In this document: positions 1-5,855 of the stretch, piece after piece | Numbering within the stretch: position 1 is the first letter of the stretch | How the letters are laid out: each line of letters begins with the position of its first letter | Assembly: GCA_002684315.1 (NCBI GenBank) | Contig: NYVB01000045.1 | Coordinates: 12,529-19,335, forward strand | DNA length: 6,807 bases | Source: Planctomycetaceae bacterium | Lineage (GTDB): Bacteria > Planctomycetota > Phycisphaerae > Phycisphaerales > SM1A02 | Direction: 5' to 3' | Position numbers and translations under genes: made by a program | The notes under the pieces: generated by a model | Database searches by the model: none | Seen by the model: only the letters and a program-made list of their open reading frames with translations | What the model was told of the DNA's origin: nothing

Positions 1-1278
1 GGCATCGGTCTTCGCGGAATCATTGGTTGAATTCATCAGCCCGATGAGCGCGAATTGGGCCAGAATCTTCTGATCGGAATTGGCGATGCGCCTGAGCATG
101 CCTTGAAGTTCCGGTGAGCTGCTGTTGGCCATCCTGCTGACGATTCTTCCCGCGCTCGGCTGCATTCTCGGGTCCTGCAGGGCCTGGGTCAGCACCGTCA
201 TCCAGATGGCTTCCGCAGTCTCCGGAGTGCAGTGATCGGCCAGTCCGAGCACCGCCTGCAATGAAAGAGGGTGTTTCACATCGAGGAGATTTCGTGCGTG
301 CGGCAGCAGTTCCACGCCTTGTCCGAACGCTTCACCGGCATCGGCGAGTCGTTCATTCAGAAGTCGACCATCTCTGGTGGACTCCCAGTCGGAGGTCCGA
401 AGCCCGCGTTCGAAGGCCGCAGTGGCAAGTCGCGATCTATCGCCCGCGGCAGCGGCGTTTTCAATGGCGGTCTTCCAGATCTCGACTCCCTCGGCGCAGT
501 CACAGGCCAGAGCCGCGTCCGCGGCTGCCAGACGCAGGCTTCGTACGAAGTCCTTGTCGGCGGTGGCTTGGCTCAGAAATGGAAGCCCCTCCTTGTTGGG
601 GTGCCAGTCGGAGAAATCGATGATCGCCGTCCCCACGAGGACCTTTGTCTGGGTATCGAGCTCGTTGAAGGCCTTGAGTTCCTTTTTCAGAGGCTCGGTT
701 TCACCGATCTCCGCAAGCAGAAGCGAGGCGATCGCTCGAGTGGTGGCATCCTGGTCGGCGATGAGCGGCCGAATCCGATCGGCTTGTTCGTCGTCTTTCT
801 TGAGGCTGATGATGTGACCCACGAGCATCAGTTTTTCGACGTCCGAGAGTTCCTGCAGGTCGAGAATGGCGCGTGCCTGATCAAGTTCCAGCAAGTCGAG
901 GTCGATCAGTGCCGAAATCCCGATGAGGCGCTCTCTTTGATTGAAGCGTGTCAGGATCGGCGCCAGTTCGAGGCCTCGGCCCGAGTTCAACTCGCTGACT
1001 GCGAGCAGGGCGTCGATTCGCAGGAGAGGCTGCTTCGAATCCAGCAGATCCATGAACAGGGGGGCCAGGCTCGGATCCTGAAGCTGGCGGAGTGCCAGAA
1101 GAATCTTGTGATTCGAACCGTCTCTGGAAGGTGTGATCGCACTTTTCATGGCCCGGACCGATGAGTCGAAGGGGTCCACTTCGATGTAATTCTGTCCCTG
1201 CGCCGGGGCGCCGAAAAGAATGCAGGCGACACTCAGAACGAGTGATGAAAATACGAAACGTTGACCGTGTTCAGGCAT
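1..1278 (-). CDS. Secreted HEAT-like helical-repeat protein, 3' end outside window
   Basis: The minus-strand frame is open for 426 codons from ATG 1278 to the window edge. It starts MPEHGQRFVF, followed by a hydrophobic stretch (about residues 8-25) and APAQGQ, which reads as a Sec signal peptide cut near residue 28. The protein is therefore probably exported. The rest is rich in Leu, Ala, Asp and Glu, with helix-pair patterns like HEAT/ARM repeats. The clearest are residues 58-98 (LRQLQDPSLAPLFMDLLD, then RIDALLAVSEL), 147-192 (with DQDATTRAIASLLLAEIGE) and 388-416. No catalytic motif is visible, so a scaffold or binding role in the envelope is only inference. It lies 37 nt downstream of dnaA on the same strand, with no terminator seen between them, so co-transcription is possible. 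An in-frame GTG at 1293 is an alternative start. I do not recognise a named family. Confidence 0.8.
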   Translation of the reverse strand, partial: MPEHGQRFVFSSLVLSVACILFGAPAQGQNYIEVDPFDSSVRAMKSAITPSRDGSNHKILLALRQLQDPSLAPLFMDLLDSKQPLLRIDALLAVSELNSGRGLELAPILTRFNQRERLIGISALIDLDLLELDQARAILDLQELSDVEKLMLVGHIISLKKDDEQADRIRPLIADQDATTRAIASLLLAEIGETEPLKKELKAFNELDTQTKVLVGTAIIDFSDWHPNKEGLPFLSQATADKDFVRSLRLAAADAALACDCAEGVEIWKTAIENAAAAGDRSRLATAAFERGLRTSDWESTRDGRLLNERLADAGEAFGQGVELLPHARNLLDVKHPLSLQAVLGLADHCTPETAEAIWMTVLTQALQDPRMQPSAGRIVSRMANSSSPELQGMLRRIANSDQKILAQFALIGLMNSTNDSAKTDA

Positions 1279-1315
1279 GCCCCAAGTGTACACCAGCCCA
1301 CCCTGAAGCAACCGA

Positions 1316-3019
1316 CTACCTTCGACTACATCTCTTGGAGACGTCGTATTTCAATTGCTCGACCAATTCCCGAAGGGTGATTTCGGCATCATCGGGAAGA
1401 GGAAGCGGGCGGGGGGTGTAGTCATCGTCACCCATGGCGGCCTCAGCGGCTGCCAGATCGGCTTCGATGCGACGGGCGGCGGTGTGCACCGTCGAGTGGT
1501 TCTCCCGTCCCAGACCTCGTGCGATCTCAGGAAAACTCAGGGTCGTCAACGAACGAGCGAGGTGCACGACGAGACTTCGGGCCAGAACGACGCGTCGATG
1601 ACGCCCTCGGCCGAGGAGTTCGTCGGGTTCGATGCCCAGTCGCTGGCAGACGGAATCGATGATCTCACCCAGTCGCACGGGTGTACGAGGACCTGGTGCG
1701 CTTTCGCCTTCGAACATCTGCTCGACCATGATCGCACCGACGGCACCTCCGCGAGCTCCATCCAGACGGCGAAGTGCCGCCAGTTTCATGAGGGCGCCGT
1801 TGAGTTCACGAACGGAACCACTGAATCGTCCAGCCAGAAGTCTGGCTGCCGCTTCGGTCAACTGAAGATCTCGTTCTTCCGCCAGACGACGGACGAGCTC
1901 TTCGCGCATCTGAATGTCCGGGCGACCGATTCGAACGACCATGCCGGCGAGAAACCGACTCGTCAGCGAGGCACTGAATCGACCGATCTGACGGGGGTGC
2001 TCATCCGAGGCCAGAACGATGGAGGCGCCACTGAGGTTGATCGCATCGAGGGTGTGCAGAAATTCATTCTGCGTCGCGGTCTTGTTGCTCAGAAAATGGA
2101 TGTCGTCGATGGCGAGGAGGTCGAGCTGGCGGATTCGATTTCTGAAACCGTCGATCTTTCCTCCACGAACCGCTGCGATGTATTCATTGGTGAATTCTTC
2201 ACCGGTCACGTAGCGGACCCGGCGACTGCTGATGGCATTCTTGGAAGCGCGAATTCTCTGTTCGATCACGCCCTGAAGCAGGTGGGTCTTTCCGATACCG
2301 CATTCACCGTGGAGAAACAGCATCTTTGGCGCGGCTTCGTGTTCTTCGGCCATCGAAAGCGATGCCTGGTAGGCCAGTCTGTTCGAGCCTCCGATGACGA
2401 AGCTTGGCAGTTGACGCAGCATCTGGCGCCGGTCGTTCGACCGTCTTCTGCTTCGTGGCCCGTAGCGCTGGACGTCTTCCTGGCTGGGTGCGTGCACCGA
2501 GGATCTCGAGCGGGGACCGCGTGCGTCGGCATCACCTTGCGTGCCATTGGCAGGTTCCAGTGGGGAGGTCGAATCTGGCGTGGTGTCGCCTTGCTGGCCA
2601 TCGATGCCGTCACGACGAAAGACTTCCGGGGCGACATGCAGTCCAACTGAGGCACTGGTCCCGAGAGTCTCTCGAGCCACGGCTTCAAGGTCCTCTCCGA
2701 AATGGCGACGGATCCAATCAGCCACGAACTGGCTTTGAGCCGCCACATCGATTCGGGTGCCGGTGATCTCGATCTTGGTGGTGTGGTCGAACCACATTCC
2801 AAATCGGTGCTTGCCGATCCGATCGACCAGTCGATCTGAAAAGAGGCCCTTGCTGTCCTGCGTGCTTTCGAAGGAGCGTCGAGGCGCTCGTTGGTCCTCG
2901 GTGTCTTGCTGGCCAAGCTCGGTGAGTCTGCTTCGAGGCGAGGTGGTGGTCTGGTAGTCGGTTCTGGGCGTTCGCTGCATCGGGTTCGTTTCTCGAGAGG
3001 GATCAGGTCGAGAGAGCAT
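1316..3019 (-). CDS. dnaA: Chromosomal replication initiator protein DnaA
   Basis: DnaA binds DnaA boxes at the origin, oligomerises with ATP, melts DNA and helps load the replicative helicase. Counting from ATG 3019 (567 aa), domain I lies at about residues 57-127 (FGMWF, FVADWIRRHF). A low-complexity linker rich in Gly, Asp, Ser and Arg runs to about 200. The AAA+ domain has Walker A GECGIGKTHLLQG (238-250), Walker B LLAIDDIHFL (301-310), sensor 1 IVLASDEHP (334-342), box VII SRF with its arginine finger (about 354-356) and sensor 2 GSVRELNGAL (401-410). Domain IV follows (448-520), with its helix-turn-helix and GRENHSTV. The protein is longer than the usual 440-470 aa because of an N-terminal extension, a long linker and a 45-residue tail. 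Three in-frame ATGs exist: 3031, 3019 and 2980. I chose 3019 because AAGG lies 5 nt upstream, but the call is weak. No dnaN follows. Confidence 0.96.
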   Translation of the reverse strand: MLSRPDPSRETNPMQRTPRTDYQTTTSPRSRLTELGQQDTEDQRAPRRSFESTQDSKGLFSDRLVDRIGKHRFGMWFDHTTKIEITGTRIDVAAQSQFVADWIRRHFGEDLEAVARETLGTSASVGLHVAPEVFRRDGIDGQQGDTTPDSTSPLEPANGTQGDADARGPRSRSSVHAPSQEDVQRYGPRSRRRSNDRRQMLRQLPSFVIGGSNRLAYQASLSMAEEHEAAPKMLFLHGECGIGKTHLLQGVIEQRIRASKNAISSRRVRYVTGEEFTNEYIAAVRGGKIDGFRNRIRQLDLLAIDDIHFLSNKTATQNEFLHTLDAINLSGASIVLASDEHPRQIGRFSASLTSRFLAGMVVRIGRPDIQMREELVRRLAEERDLQLTEAAARLLAGRFSGSVRELNGALMKLAALRRLDGARGGAVGAIMVEQMFEGESAPGPRTPVRLGEIIDSVCQRLGIEPDELLGRGRHRRVVLARSLVVHLARSLTTLSFPEIARGLGRENHSTVHTAARRIEADLAAAEAAMGDDDYTPRPLPLPDDAEITLRELVEQLKYDVSKRCSRR

Positions 3020-3213
3020 GAATGCCTTCATCCCGGTGGATGAAGCGACATTCGACGATCGATGGCCGTTGAATCGTGGATCTCGGAGCAGAAGGAGGGC
3101 AGGCAGCTCAGGCCGAATCCGGCTTGGTGCATGTCACAACCCTCGCCGAGACGGCGATGATCAACAGTCATCTTTTCGAATCCCTTCGAGAGAAGCCGGC
3201 CATTCCTCGGCAT

Positions 3214-3230
3214 CCGGACGGTCGGTCCGG
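3214..3230. repeat. Perfect 6-bp inverted repeat (hairpin)
   Basis: CCGGAC and GTCCGG form a perfect 6-bp stem around a 5-base loop, 22 bp before the 3253-3269 hairpin. It is GC-rich, lacks a T-tract, and is the hairpin nearest to dnaA. It could be a leader structure or chance. Confidence 0.3.
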
Positions 3231-3252
3231 GGCTGTGGACTGGTCATGTTCC

Positions 3253-3269
3253 AGGGCGAAAGTCGCCCT
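3253..3269. repeat. Perfect 7-bp inverted repeat (hairpin)
   Basis: AGGGCGA and TCGCCCT form a perfect 7-bp stem around the loop AAG. No T-run follows on either side, so it is not a typical terminator. It may be a structured element in a dnaA leader transcript or a protein site. Confidence 0.4.
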
Positions 3270-3418
3270 CGCCTTGAAATCCGTGATGCCGAGTCACTTA
3301 TGCACTGCGTGGAGGCGTTTCTGCCGTTGCAGTGGCGTTTCGTCGAAGCAAACCTGGACCGGTATGTGAGGTTCCCAACTGCGCGGAATTTATACCGAGG
3401 AACGAGCGACATCTTCTG

Positions 3419-3436
3419 CAGCACGAAAGCGTGCTG
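3419..3436. repeat. Perfect 7-bp inverted repeat (hairpin)
   Basis: CAGCACG and CGTGCTG form a perfect 7-bp stem around the loop AAAG. The apex sequence CGAAAG is shared with the hairpin at 3253-3269. TCTTTC follows a few bases downstream on the plus strand, too interrupted for a confident terminator. Confidence 0.4.
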
Positions 3437-3516
3437 TCCGTCTTTCTCCATCGAAGCCGTTGAATGGCGCGAGGCCGGGTTGGTTCGATGATCGGAAGCG
3501 ATGAGGCTGAGTCTGT

Positions 3517-3535
3517 GCATCGGACATGCCGATGC
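3517..3535. repeat. Perfect 7-bp inverted repeat (hairpin)
   Basis: GCATCGG and CCGATGC form a perfect 7-bp stem around the 5-base loop ACATG. The left arm overlaps a weak DnaA-box-like sequence (TGTGCATCG, 3514-3522). There is no adjacent T-tract. Function unknown. Confidence 0.35.
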
Positions 3536-3597
3536 GGGTCCTTGTTTGCTGCGACGAAAACCCGCAAATGAGTCATCGTCACCATGAAAACCGAAGC

Positions 3598-3606
3598 GTT
3601 TCCACA
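3598..3606 (+). promoter_or_regulatory. Weak DnaA-box-like 9-mer GTTTCCACA
   Basis: GTTTCCACA differs from TTATCCACA at the first and third bases but keeps the TCCACA core. It points opposite to the stronger match at 3765-3773, and the AT-rich patch lies between the two. On its own this is weak evidence. Confidence 0.2.
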
Positions 3607-3704
3607 TCCTTGCGGAACTTCCCGAATGTACCGCAAACAAATCTTCATGCAAGGGGGTGGTTCAAAAGTCGCCGCATGTCGTGACGGTAAAACGTCTTGT
3701 TTCG

Positions 3705-3730
3705 TAGCGTTTTTAAAATCTCAATTGAGT
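3705..3730. other. AT-rich patch with 10-bp palindrome, possible unwinding element
   Basis: Nineteen of 26 bases are A or T, in a window of clearly higher GC. The patch contains five T followed by four A (3710-3718) and then the perfect palindrome CTCAATTGAG (3720-3729). It is the most AT-rich stretch I noticed in the intergenic region and lies between two DnaA-box-like 9-mers, which suits a DNA-unwinding element. It could also be part of a transcription stop region downstream of the GNAT gene, although the palindrome is short and AT-centred. Confidence 0.25.
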
Positions 3731-3764
3731 TCTCCACCTTGCCTCGGGACCTTTGTCGATCCAC

Positions 3765-3773
3765 TGTGGAAAA
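3765..3773 (-). promoter_or_regulatory. DnaA-box-like 9-mer TTTTCCACA
   Basis: The minus strand reads TTTTCCACA, one mismatch (third base) from the E. coli consensus TTATCCACA. It is the best match in the dnaA-GNAT gap and lies about 35 bp from the AT-rich patch at 3705-3730. It overlaps a small inverted repeat, CCACTGTGG (3761-3769). A single near-match can occur by chance, and this DnaA carries changed base-reading residues, so the true box may differ. Confidence 0.35.
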
Positions 3774-3813
3774 CAGGTCGGGACTTGACAGCGTTCAATC
3801 ATGAATGACTGTT

Positions 3814-4770
3814 TCACCTTTTCACGGCATCGAGGCTTCGCACGAACGCATGTCTTCTCGCCGTGCTTCGAAAGCCGAAATGTTCGTAGATTCTTCGCGC
3901 TGGTTCGTTGGCGTCGTCGACCGCGAGAACCACTGTTTTCTGAGGGGAGCCGCTTATTTCCCGCAACGCGTGCGCCATCAATGCCTGGCCGATGCCTCGG
4001 CCTCGAACCTCCGGTGTCAGGCCGAGGTAGACGAGTTCGACGGATTCCTTGGACTTGGACACGTTCATCATCGAAATCCCGACCGGAACATCATTCTTCA
4101 TCAGAAAGGTCCACCATTCCGGTTTGAAGATGCCTGATTTAATGTGTCCTTCGACGACGTCCGATGGTGTGCGCAACTGTGACAGCCCCGGACAGTCCAA
4201 CGTGTCCTGATAGGTCTCCGCGAGAAGGGCCTCCAGTCTGGCACGGAGGTGCGGTCGGTAGGTTTGAATGTCGAGTTCCTGAGGAAGCCGACCTTCTATT
4301 CGCTCCTTTCGTCTTGGAACGCTTCGTTCCATGTACGTGAGCGTGGCGATCTTGTGCAGGCCACCAGCCTGGAACGCTTCGACTTCCAGAGGATTTTCCG
4401 GTGGAATCAGGCTCTGGGCGAGTCTGACACCAGCTTTCTTGACGCTTCGGCAGGTGGCATCGATGACTCGTCCCGTGGCTTCGAGGTCCCGTCTAGATTT
4501 CGGTTGAGTCGCGAACAGCATGGCGGTCCGGCCCGGGGTCAGAGTCGCCATCGCGCTGGCCTTGACCGTCTGGTTCTCGTCAAAGGCGCACCAGAGGTGT
4601 TCAAGGCCCATTTTGGACTTTTCGACGAAGGCCAGAAAGCGTCGCGCTCTCTTGGCGTCTGCCCGAAGGAGGCATTGGATCGCTTCGATCATTCGTGCCG
4701 GTCCGGGCTGCGCGATCACCGGGGGGGGTGATCCCTGGCCGGCGTGTTCTGGAGAGGCCTCGTCGGTCAT
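3814..4770 (-). CDS. Two-domain GNAT-family N-acetyltransferase
   Basis: This is probably an acyl-CoA-dependent acetyltransferase; the substrate is unknown. Counting from ATG 4770 (318 aa), the C-terminal half (about 164-312) has a clear GNAT domain. It includes the acetyl-CoA loop motif VRGRGIGQAL within the strand-loop-helix at 247-269, then DDANEPARRIYEHFGF (285-300), the usual GNAT end motif. The N-terminal half (about 25-150), with LTPGRTAMLFA and later AFQAGGLHKIATLTYMER, resembles a degenerate GNAT fold, giving a tandem layout like that of mycothiol synthase MshD. That is a fold analogy, not evidence for mycothiol synthesis. An upstream ATG (4794) would add 8 residues but has no SD, whereas ATG 4770 has AGGAG 4 nt upstream (4775-4779), so I chose 4770. 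A run of eight C on the coding strand (4721-4728) lies near codon 15. It is transcribed away from the gene at 4952. Confidence 0.9.
   Translation of the reverse strand: MTDEASPEHAGQGSPPPVIAQPGPARMIEAIQCLLRADAKRARRFLAFVEKSKMGLEHLWCAFDENQTVKASAMATLTPGRTAMLFATQPKSRRDLEATGRVIDATCRSVKKAGVRLAQSLIPPENPLEVEAFQAGGLHKIATLTYMERSVPRRKERIEGRLPQELDIQTYRPHLRARLEALLAETYQDTLDCPGLSQLRTPSDVVEGHIKSGIFKPEWWTFLMKNDVPVGISMMNVSKSKESVELVYLGLTPEVRGRGIGQALMAHALREISGSPQKTVVLAVDDANEPARRIYEHFGFRSTARRHAFVRSLDAVKR
4714..4733. repeat. Palindrome with 8-bp G/C homopolymer inside the GNAT gene
   Basis: GATCACC (4714-4720) and GGTGATC (4727-4733) form a perfect 7-bp inverted repeat whose centre is all G on the plus strand. The unbroken G run spans 4721-4728. 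On the coding strand it reads as consecutive C and encodes Ser-Pro-Pro-Pro-Val about 15 codons into the protein. Such tracts slip during replication, or are mis-called during sequencing. Confidence 0.6.
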
Positions 4771-4774
4771 CTGG

Positions 4775-4779
4775 CTCCT
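4775..4779 (-). promoter_or_regulatory. Shine-Dalgarno AGGAG deciding the GNAT start
   Basis: On the minus strand AGGAG lies 4 nt before ATG 4770, with AAGGA also nearby (4781-4785). The longer ATG at 4794 has nothing similar, so this favours the shorter protein. Confidence 0.55.
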
Positions 4780-4798
4780 GTCCTTCGGTTCCATTCAT

Positions 4799-4951
4799 AG
4801 AAAGGGTAGGGAAACCGCAGGGCAGGTGGTGAATCTTTCCTCATTCGATGCCCTTTGGCGATATCATGCCGCATCAGGCCTTCACGGTGATTCTCCGTCG
4901 AAGGCATTTTCAGCATGACGATTTCCAGGATCCTGTGAGGCCATTCGTATC
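4799..4951. promoter_or_regulatory. Divergent intergenic gap, likely promoters for both sides
   Basis: This gap separates the minus-strand GNAT gene from the plus-strand gene at 4952, so promoters for both should lie in or near it. On the plus strand TATCAT (4862-4867) is one base from the -10 consensus TATAAT, but no good -35 sits 16-18 bp before it. On the minus strand TATGAA (4794-4799) is a weak -10-like hexamer just upstream of the preferred GNAT start. Neither is convincing alone. Confidence 0.3.
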
Positions 4952-5668
4952 ATGAGCGACTCGATCAAGACCACTCGTACCACGTGCATCCGCCCCAACT
5001 GGATGTGCACCTTTCTCGGCCTCTCTCTCAGCATGGCTTGTTCCATGGTGGGCGTGCTTGCTTCAAACGCATCCGCCACCGCCGAACCCGTGGCCACCTC
5101 CGGTCAGGTTGATGTCTGGACCCTCGACTTCAAGCCGGGTCCTCTGCGTCTCTACGTCGATCCGATTGATGGCAGGCACTACCACTACTTCACCTATCAG
5201 GTGTTGAATCGCACGGCTGACGACAGAATGTTCGCCCCCAGTGCCGAACTCTTCACCGACAAGGGCGAGATCCTGAGATCCGGTGATGGCGTCCCCAGCG
5301 AAGTCTCCCGTCGATTGATGGGCCTCCTCGCCCAGCCCTTGATGGAAAATGAAAACCAGATCATCGGTGATCTTCGTCAGGGCAAGGAAAATGCTCGTGA
5401 TGGCATCGTGATCTGGAAAGCGACCGACCTCGATTCAAACGAAATGACGATCTTCGTGACCGGGCTCAGCAACGCCTTCGAACGGGTCAAGCATCCTCTC
5501 ACCCAGGAAGATGTGGTTCTGAGAAAGACCCTTCGACTCGATTACGTCACCCCCGGAAACATGGCCGACTCAGTGACCGTGGCGGCCCAGCCCACTCGTC
5601 CGGAGGAGACCGACCGAGGGAATCAGTTTCATGCCAAGATCAGTAATGGGATCTGGATCTGGCGCTGA
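4952..5668 (+). CDS. Secreted protein of unknown function
   Basis: This is a complete 238-aa protein. After a basic N-terminus (KTTRTTCIRPNW) comes a hydrophobic segment (about residues 18-37) ending NASATA, a typical Sec signal peptide cut near residue 42-44; export is therefore likely. The mature part has a strand-rich start (VDVWTLDFKPGPLRLYVDP, YHYFTYQVLNRT, then APSAELFTDKGEIL). A helical middle follows (VSRRLMGLLAQPL, then IIGDLRQGKENARDGIVIW), and then a strand-rich end (MTIFVTGLSN, VVLRKTLRLDYVTPG). This could be a beta-sandwich-like envelope protein. No catalytic motif is apparent, and I cannot assign a family. ATG 4952 is chosen because it keeps a full signal peptide; GAGG lies 11 nt upstream, too far to be a strong SD. 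Inner ATGs (codons 18 and 28) would cut into the signal. A probable terminator follows, so it seems to be a single-gene unit. Confidence 0.85.
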   Translation: MSDSIKTTRTTCIRPNWMCTFLGLSLSMACSMVGVLASNASATAEPVATSGQVDVWTLDFKPGPLRLYVDPIDGRHYHYFTYQVLNRTADDRMFAPSAELFTDKGEILRSGDGVPSEVSRRLMGLLAQPLMENENQIIGDLRQGKENARDGIVIWKATDLDSNEMTIFVTGLSNAFERVKHPLTQEDVVLRKTLRLDYVTPGNMADSVTVAAQPTRPEETDRGNQFHAKISNGIWIWR

Positions 5669-5676
5669 CCCCTCCG

Positions 5677-5696
5677 AGTTCGCCATCAGGCGGGCT
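5677..5696 (+). terminator. Probable rho-independent terminator
   Basis: In plus-strand RNA, positions 5677-5684 pair with 5689-5696 (AGTTCGCC with GGCGGGCT). This gives an 8-bp stem with two G-U wobbles around the loop ATCA, followed by TATT. It starts 9 bases after the stop codon of the 4952 gene. The wobbles become A-C mismatches on the other strand, so it would act in the plus direction. The T-tract is short. Confidence 0.4.
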
Positions 5697-5778
5697 TATT
5701 CGGACCTGTCCCCGTCATTCTCGGGCGACTTCCACAGGTTTCATGCCCGTTCGAGTCGTCTCGCTTCGTGATTTTCGT

Positions 5779-5784
5779 TATACT
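5779..5784 (+). promoter_or_regulatory. Possible -10 element of the rpmA-obg promoter
   Basis: TATACT matches the sigma-70-type -10 TATAAT at five of six bases. It would start transcription near 5791, leaving a leader of about 75 nt before rpmA. The hexamers 16-18 bp upstream (GTCGTC/TCGTCT) are poor -35 matches. A promoter is expected between the terminator at 5677-5696 and rpmA. Confidence 0.35.
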
Positions 5785-5850
5785 TCCCGACCCGAAACCA
5801 ATGCGGTTCGGACCTCGCCAGTTTCCATGGCGGACAGTCTTCTCGAGAAC

Positions 5851-5855
5851 AGGAG
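5851..5855 (+). promoter_or_regulatory. Ribosome binding site of rpmA
   Basis: AGGAG lies 9 nt before the ATG of rpmA, a good Shine-Dalgarno match that fixes the start at MAHKKG. Confidence 0.7.

Larger units (their letters stand above)
3032..3813. other. 782-bp intergenic region, candidate replication origin (oriC)
   Basis: No reading frame here looks like a protein: the open frames of 60-160 codons have unnatural composition, lack ribosome binding sites and overlap each other. The region lies directly upstream of dnaA, a common place for oriC. It contains one 9-mer a single base from the DnaA box TTATCCACA (3765-3773, minus strand) and several weaker ones. These are 3598-3606 (GTTTCCACA), 3298-3306 (TTATGCACT, one mismatch to TTATNCACA) and 3514-3522 (TGTGCATCG, two mismatches on the minus strand). 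It also has an AT-rich patch at 3705-3730 and perfect hairpins at 3214-3230, 3253-3269, 3419-3436 and 3517-3535. The boxes are sparse and dispersed, not a tight cluster, so this could instead be a dnaA leader and promoter region. dnaA is not always beside the origin in all phyla. Confidence 0.35.

Noticed and set aside
271..1164. Long plus-strand open frame opposite the HEAT-like gene
   Set aside because: The opposite strand encodes a protein with a signal peptide and repeating helices. The plus-strand translation has no domain pattern and is best explained as an antisense shadow.
1222..1242. Lipoprotein signal (Cys19 of the HEAT-like protein)
   Set aside because: The residues before the Cys (LSVA) fit a lipobox poorly, and the hydrophobic stretch continues past it to APAQG, which suits ordinary Sec signal cleavage better.
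1355..2650. Plus-strand open frame of 431 codons opposite dnaA
   Set aside because: It lies antisense to the conserved dnaA domains. Its length follows from codon bias in dnaA, and the translation shows no recognisable motif.
3018..3491. Possible plus-strand gene in the intergenic region
   Set aside because: The translation is rich in Arg and Ser with no fold-like pattern, no Shine-Dalgarno precedes it, and its start overlaps the dnaA N-terminus.
3471..3500. GGTTCGAT sequence resembling a tRNA T-loop
   Set aside because: The flanks do not form a T-stem, and no acceptor, anticodon or D arm can be fitted around it.
3161..3652. Possible minus-strand gene upstream of dnaA
   Set aside because: The composition is unnatural (many Arg, Ser and Cys, no hydrophobic periodicity), there is no ribosome binding site, and it competes with another overlapping open frame of similar quality.
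3785..3790. Perfect -35 hexamer TTGACA on the plus strand
   Set aside because: No -10-like hexamer lies 16-18 bp downstream, and transcription would run antisense into the 3' end of the GNAT gene.
3584..3808. Small 74-codon plus-strand open frame before the GNAT 3' end
   Set aside because: No Shine-Dalgarno, no recognisable motif, and it covers the AT-rich patch and the DnaA-box-like site.
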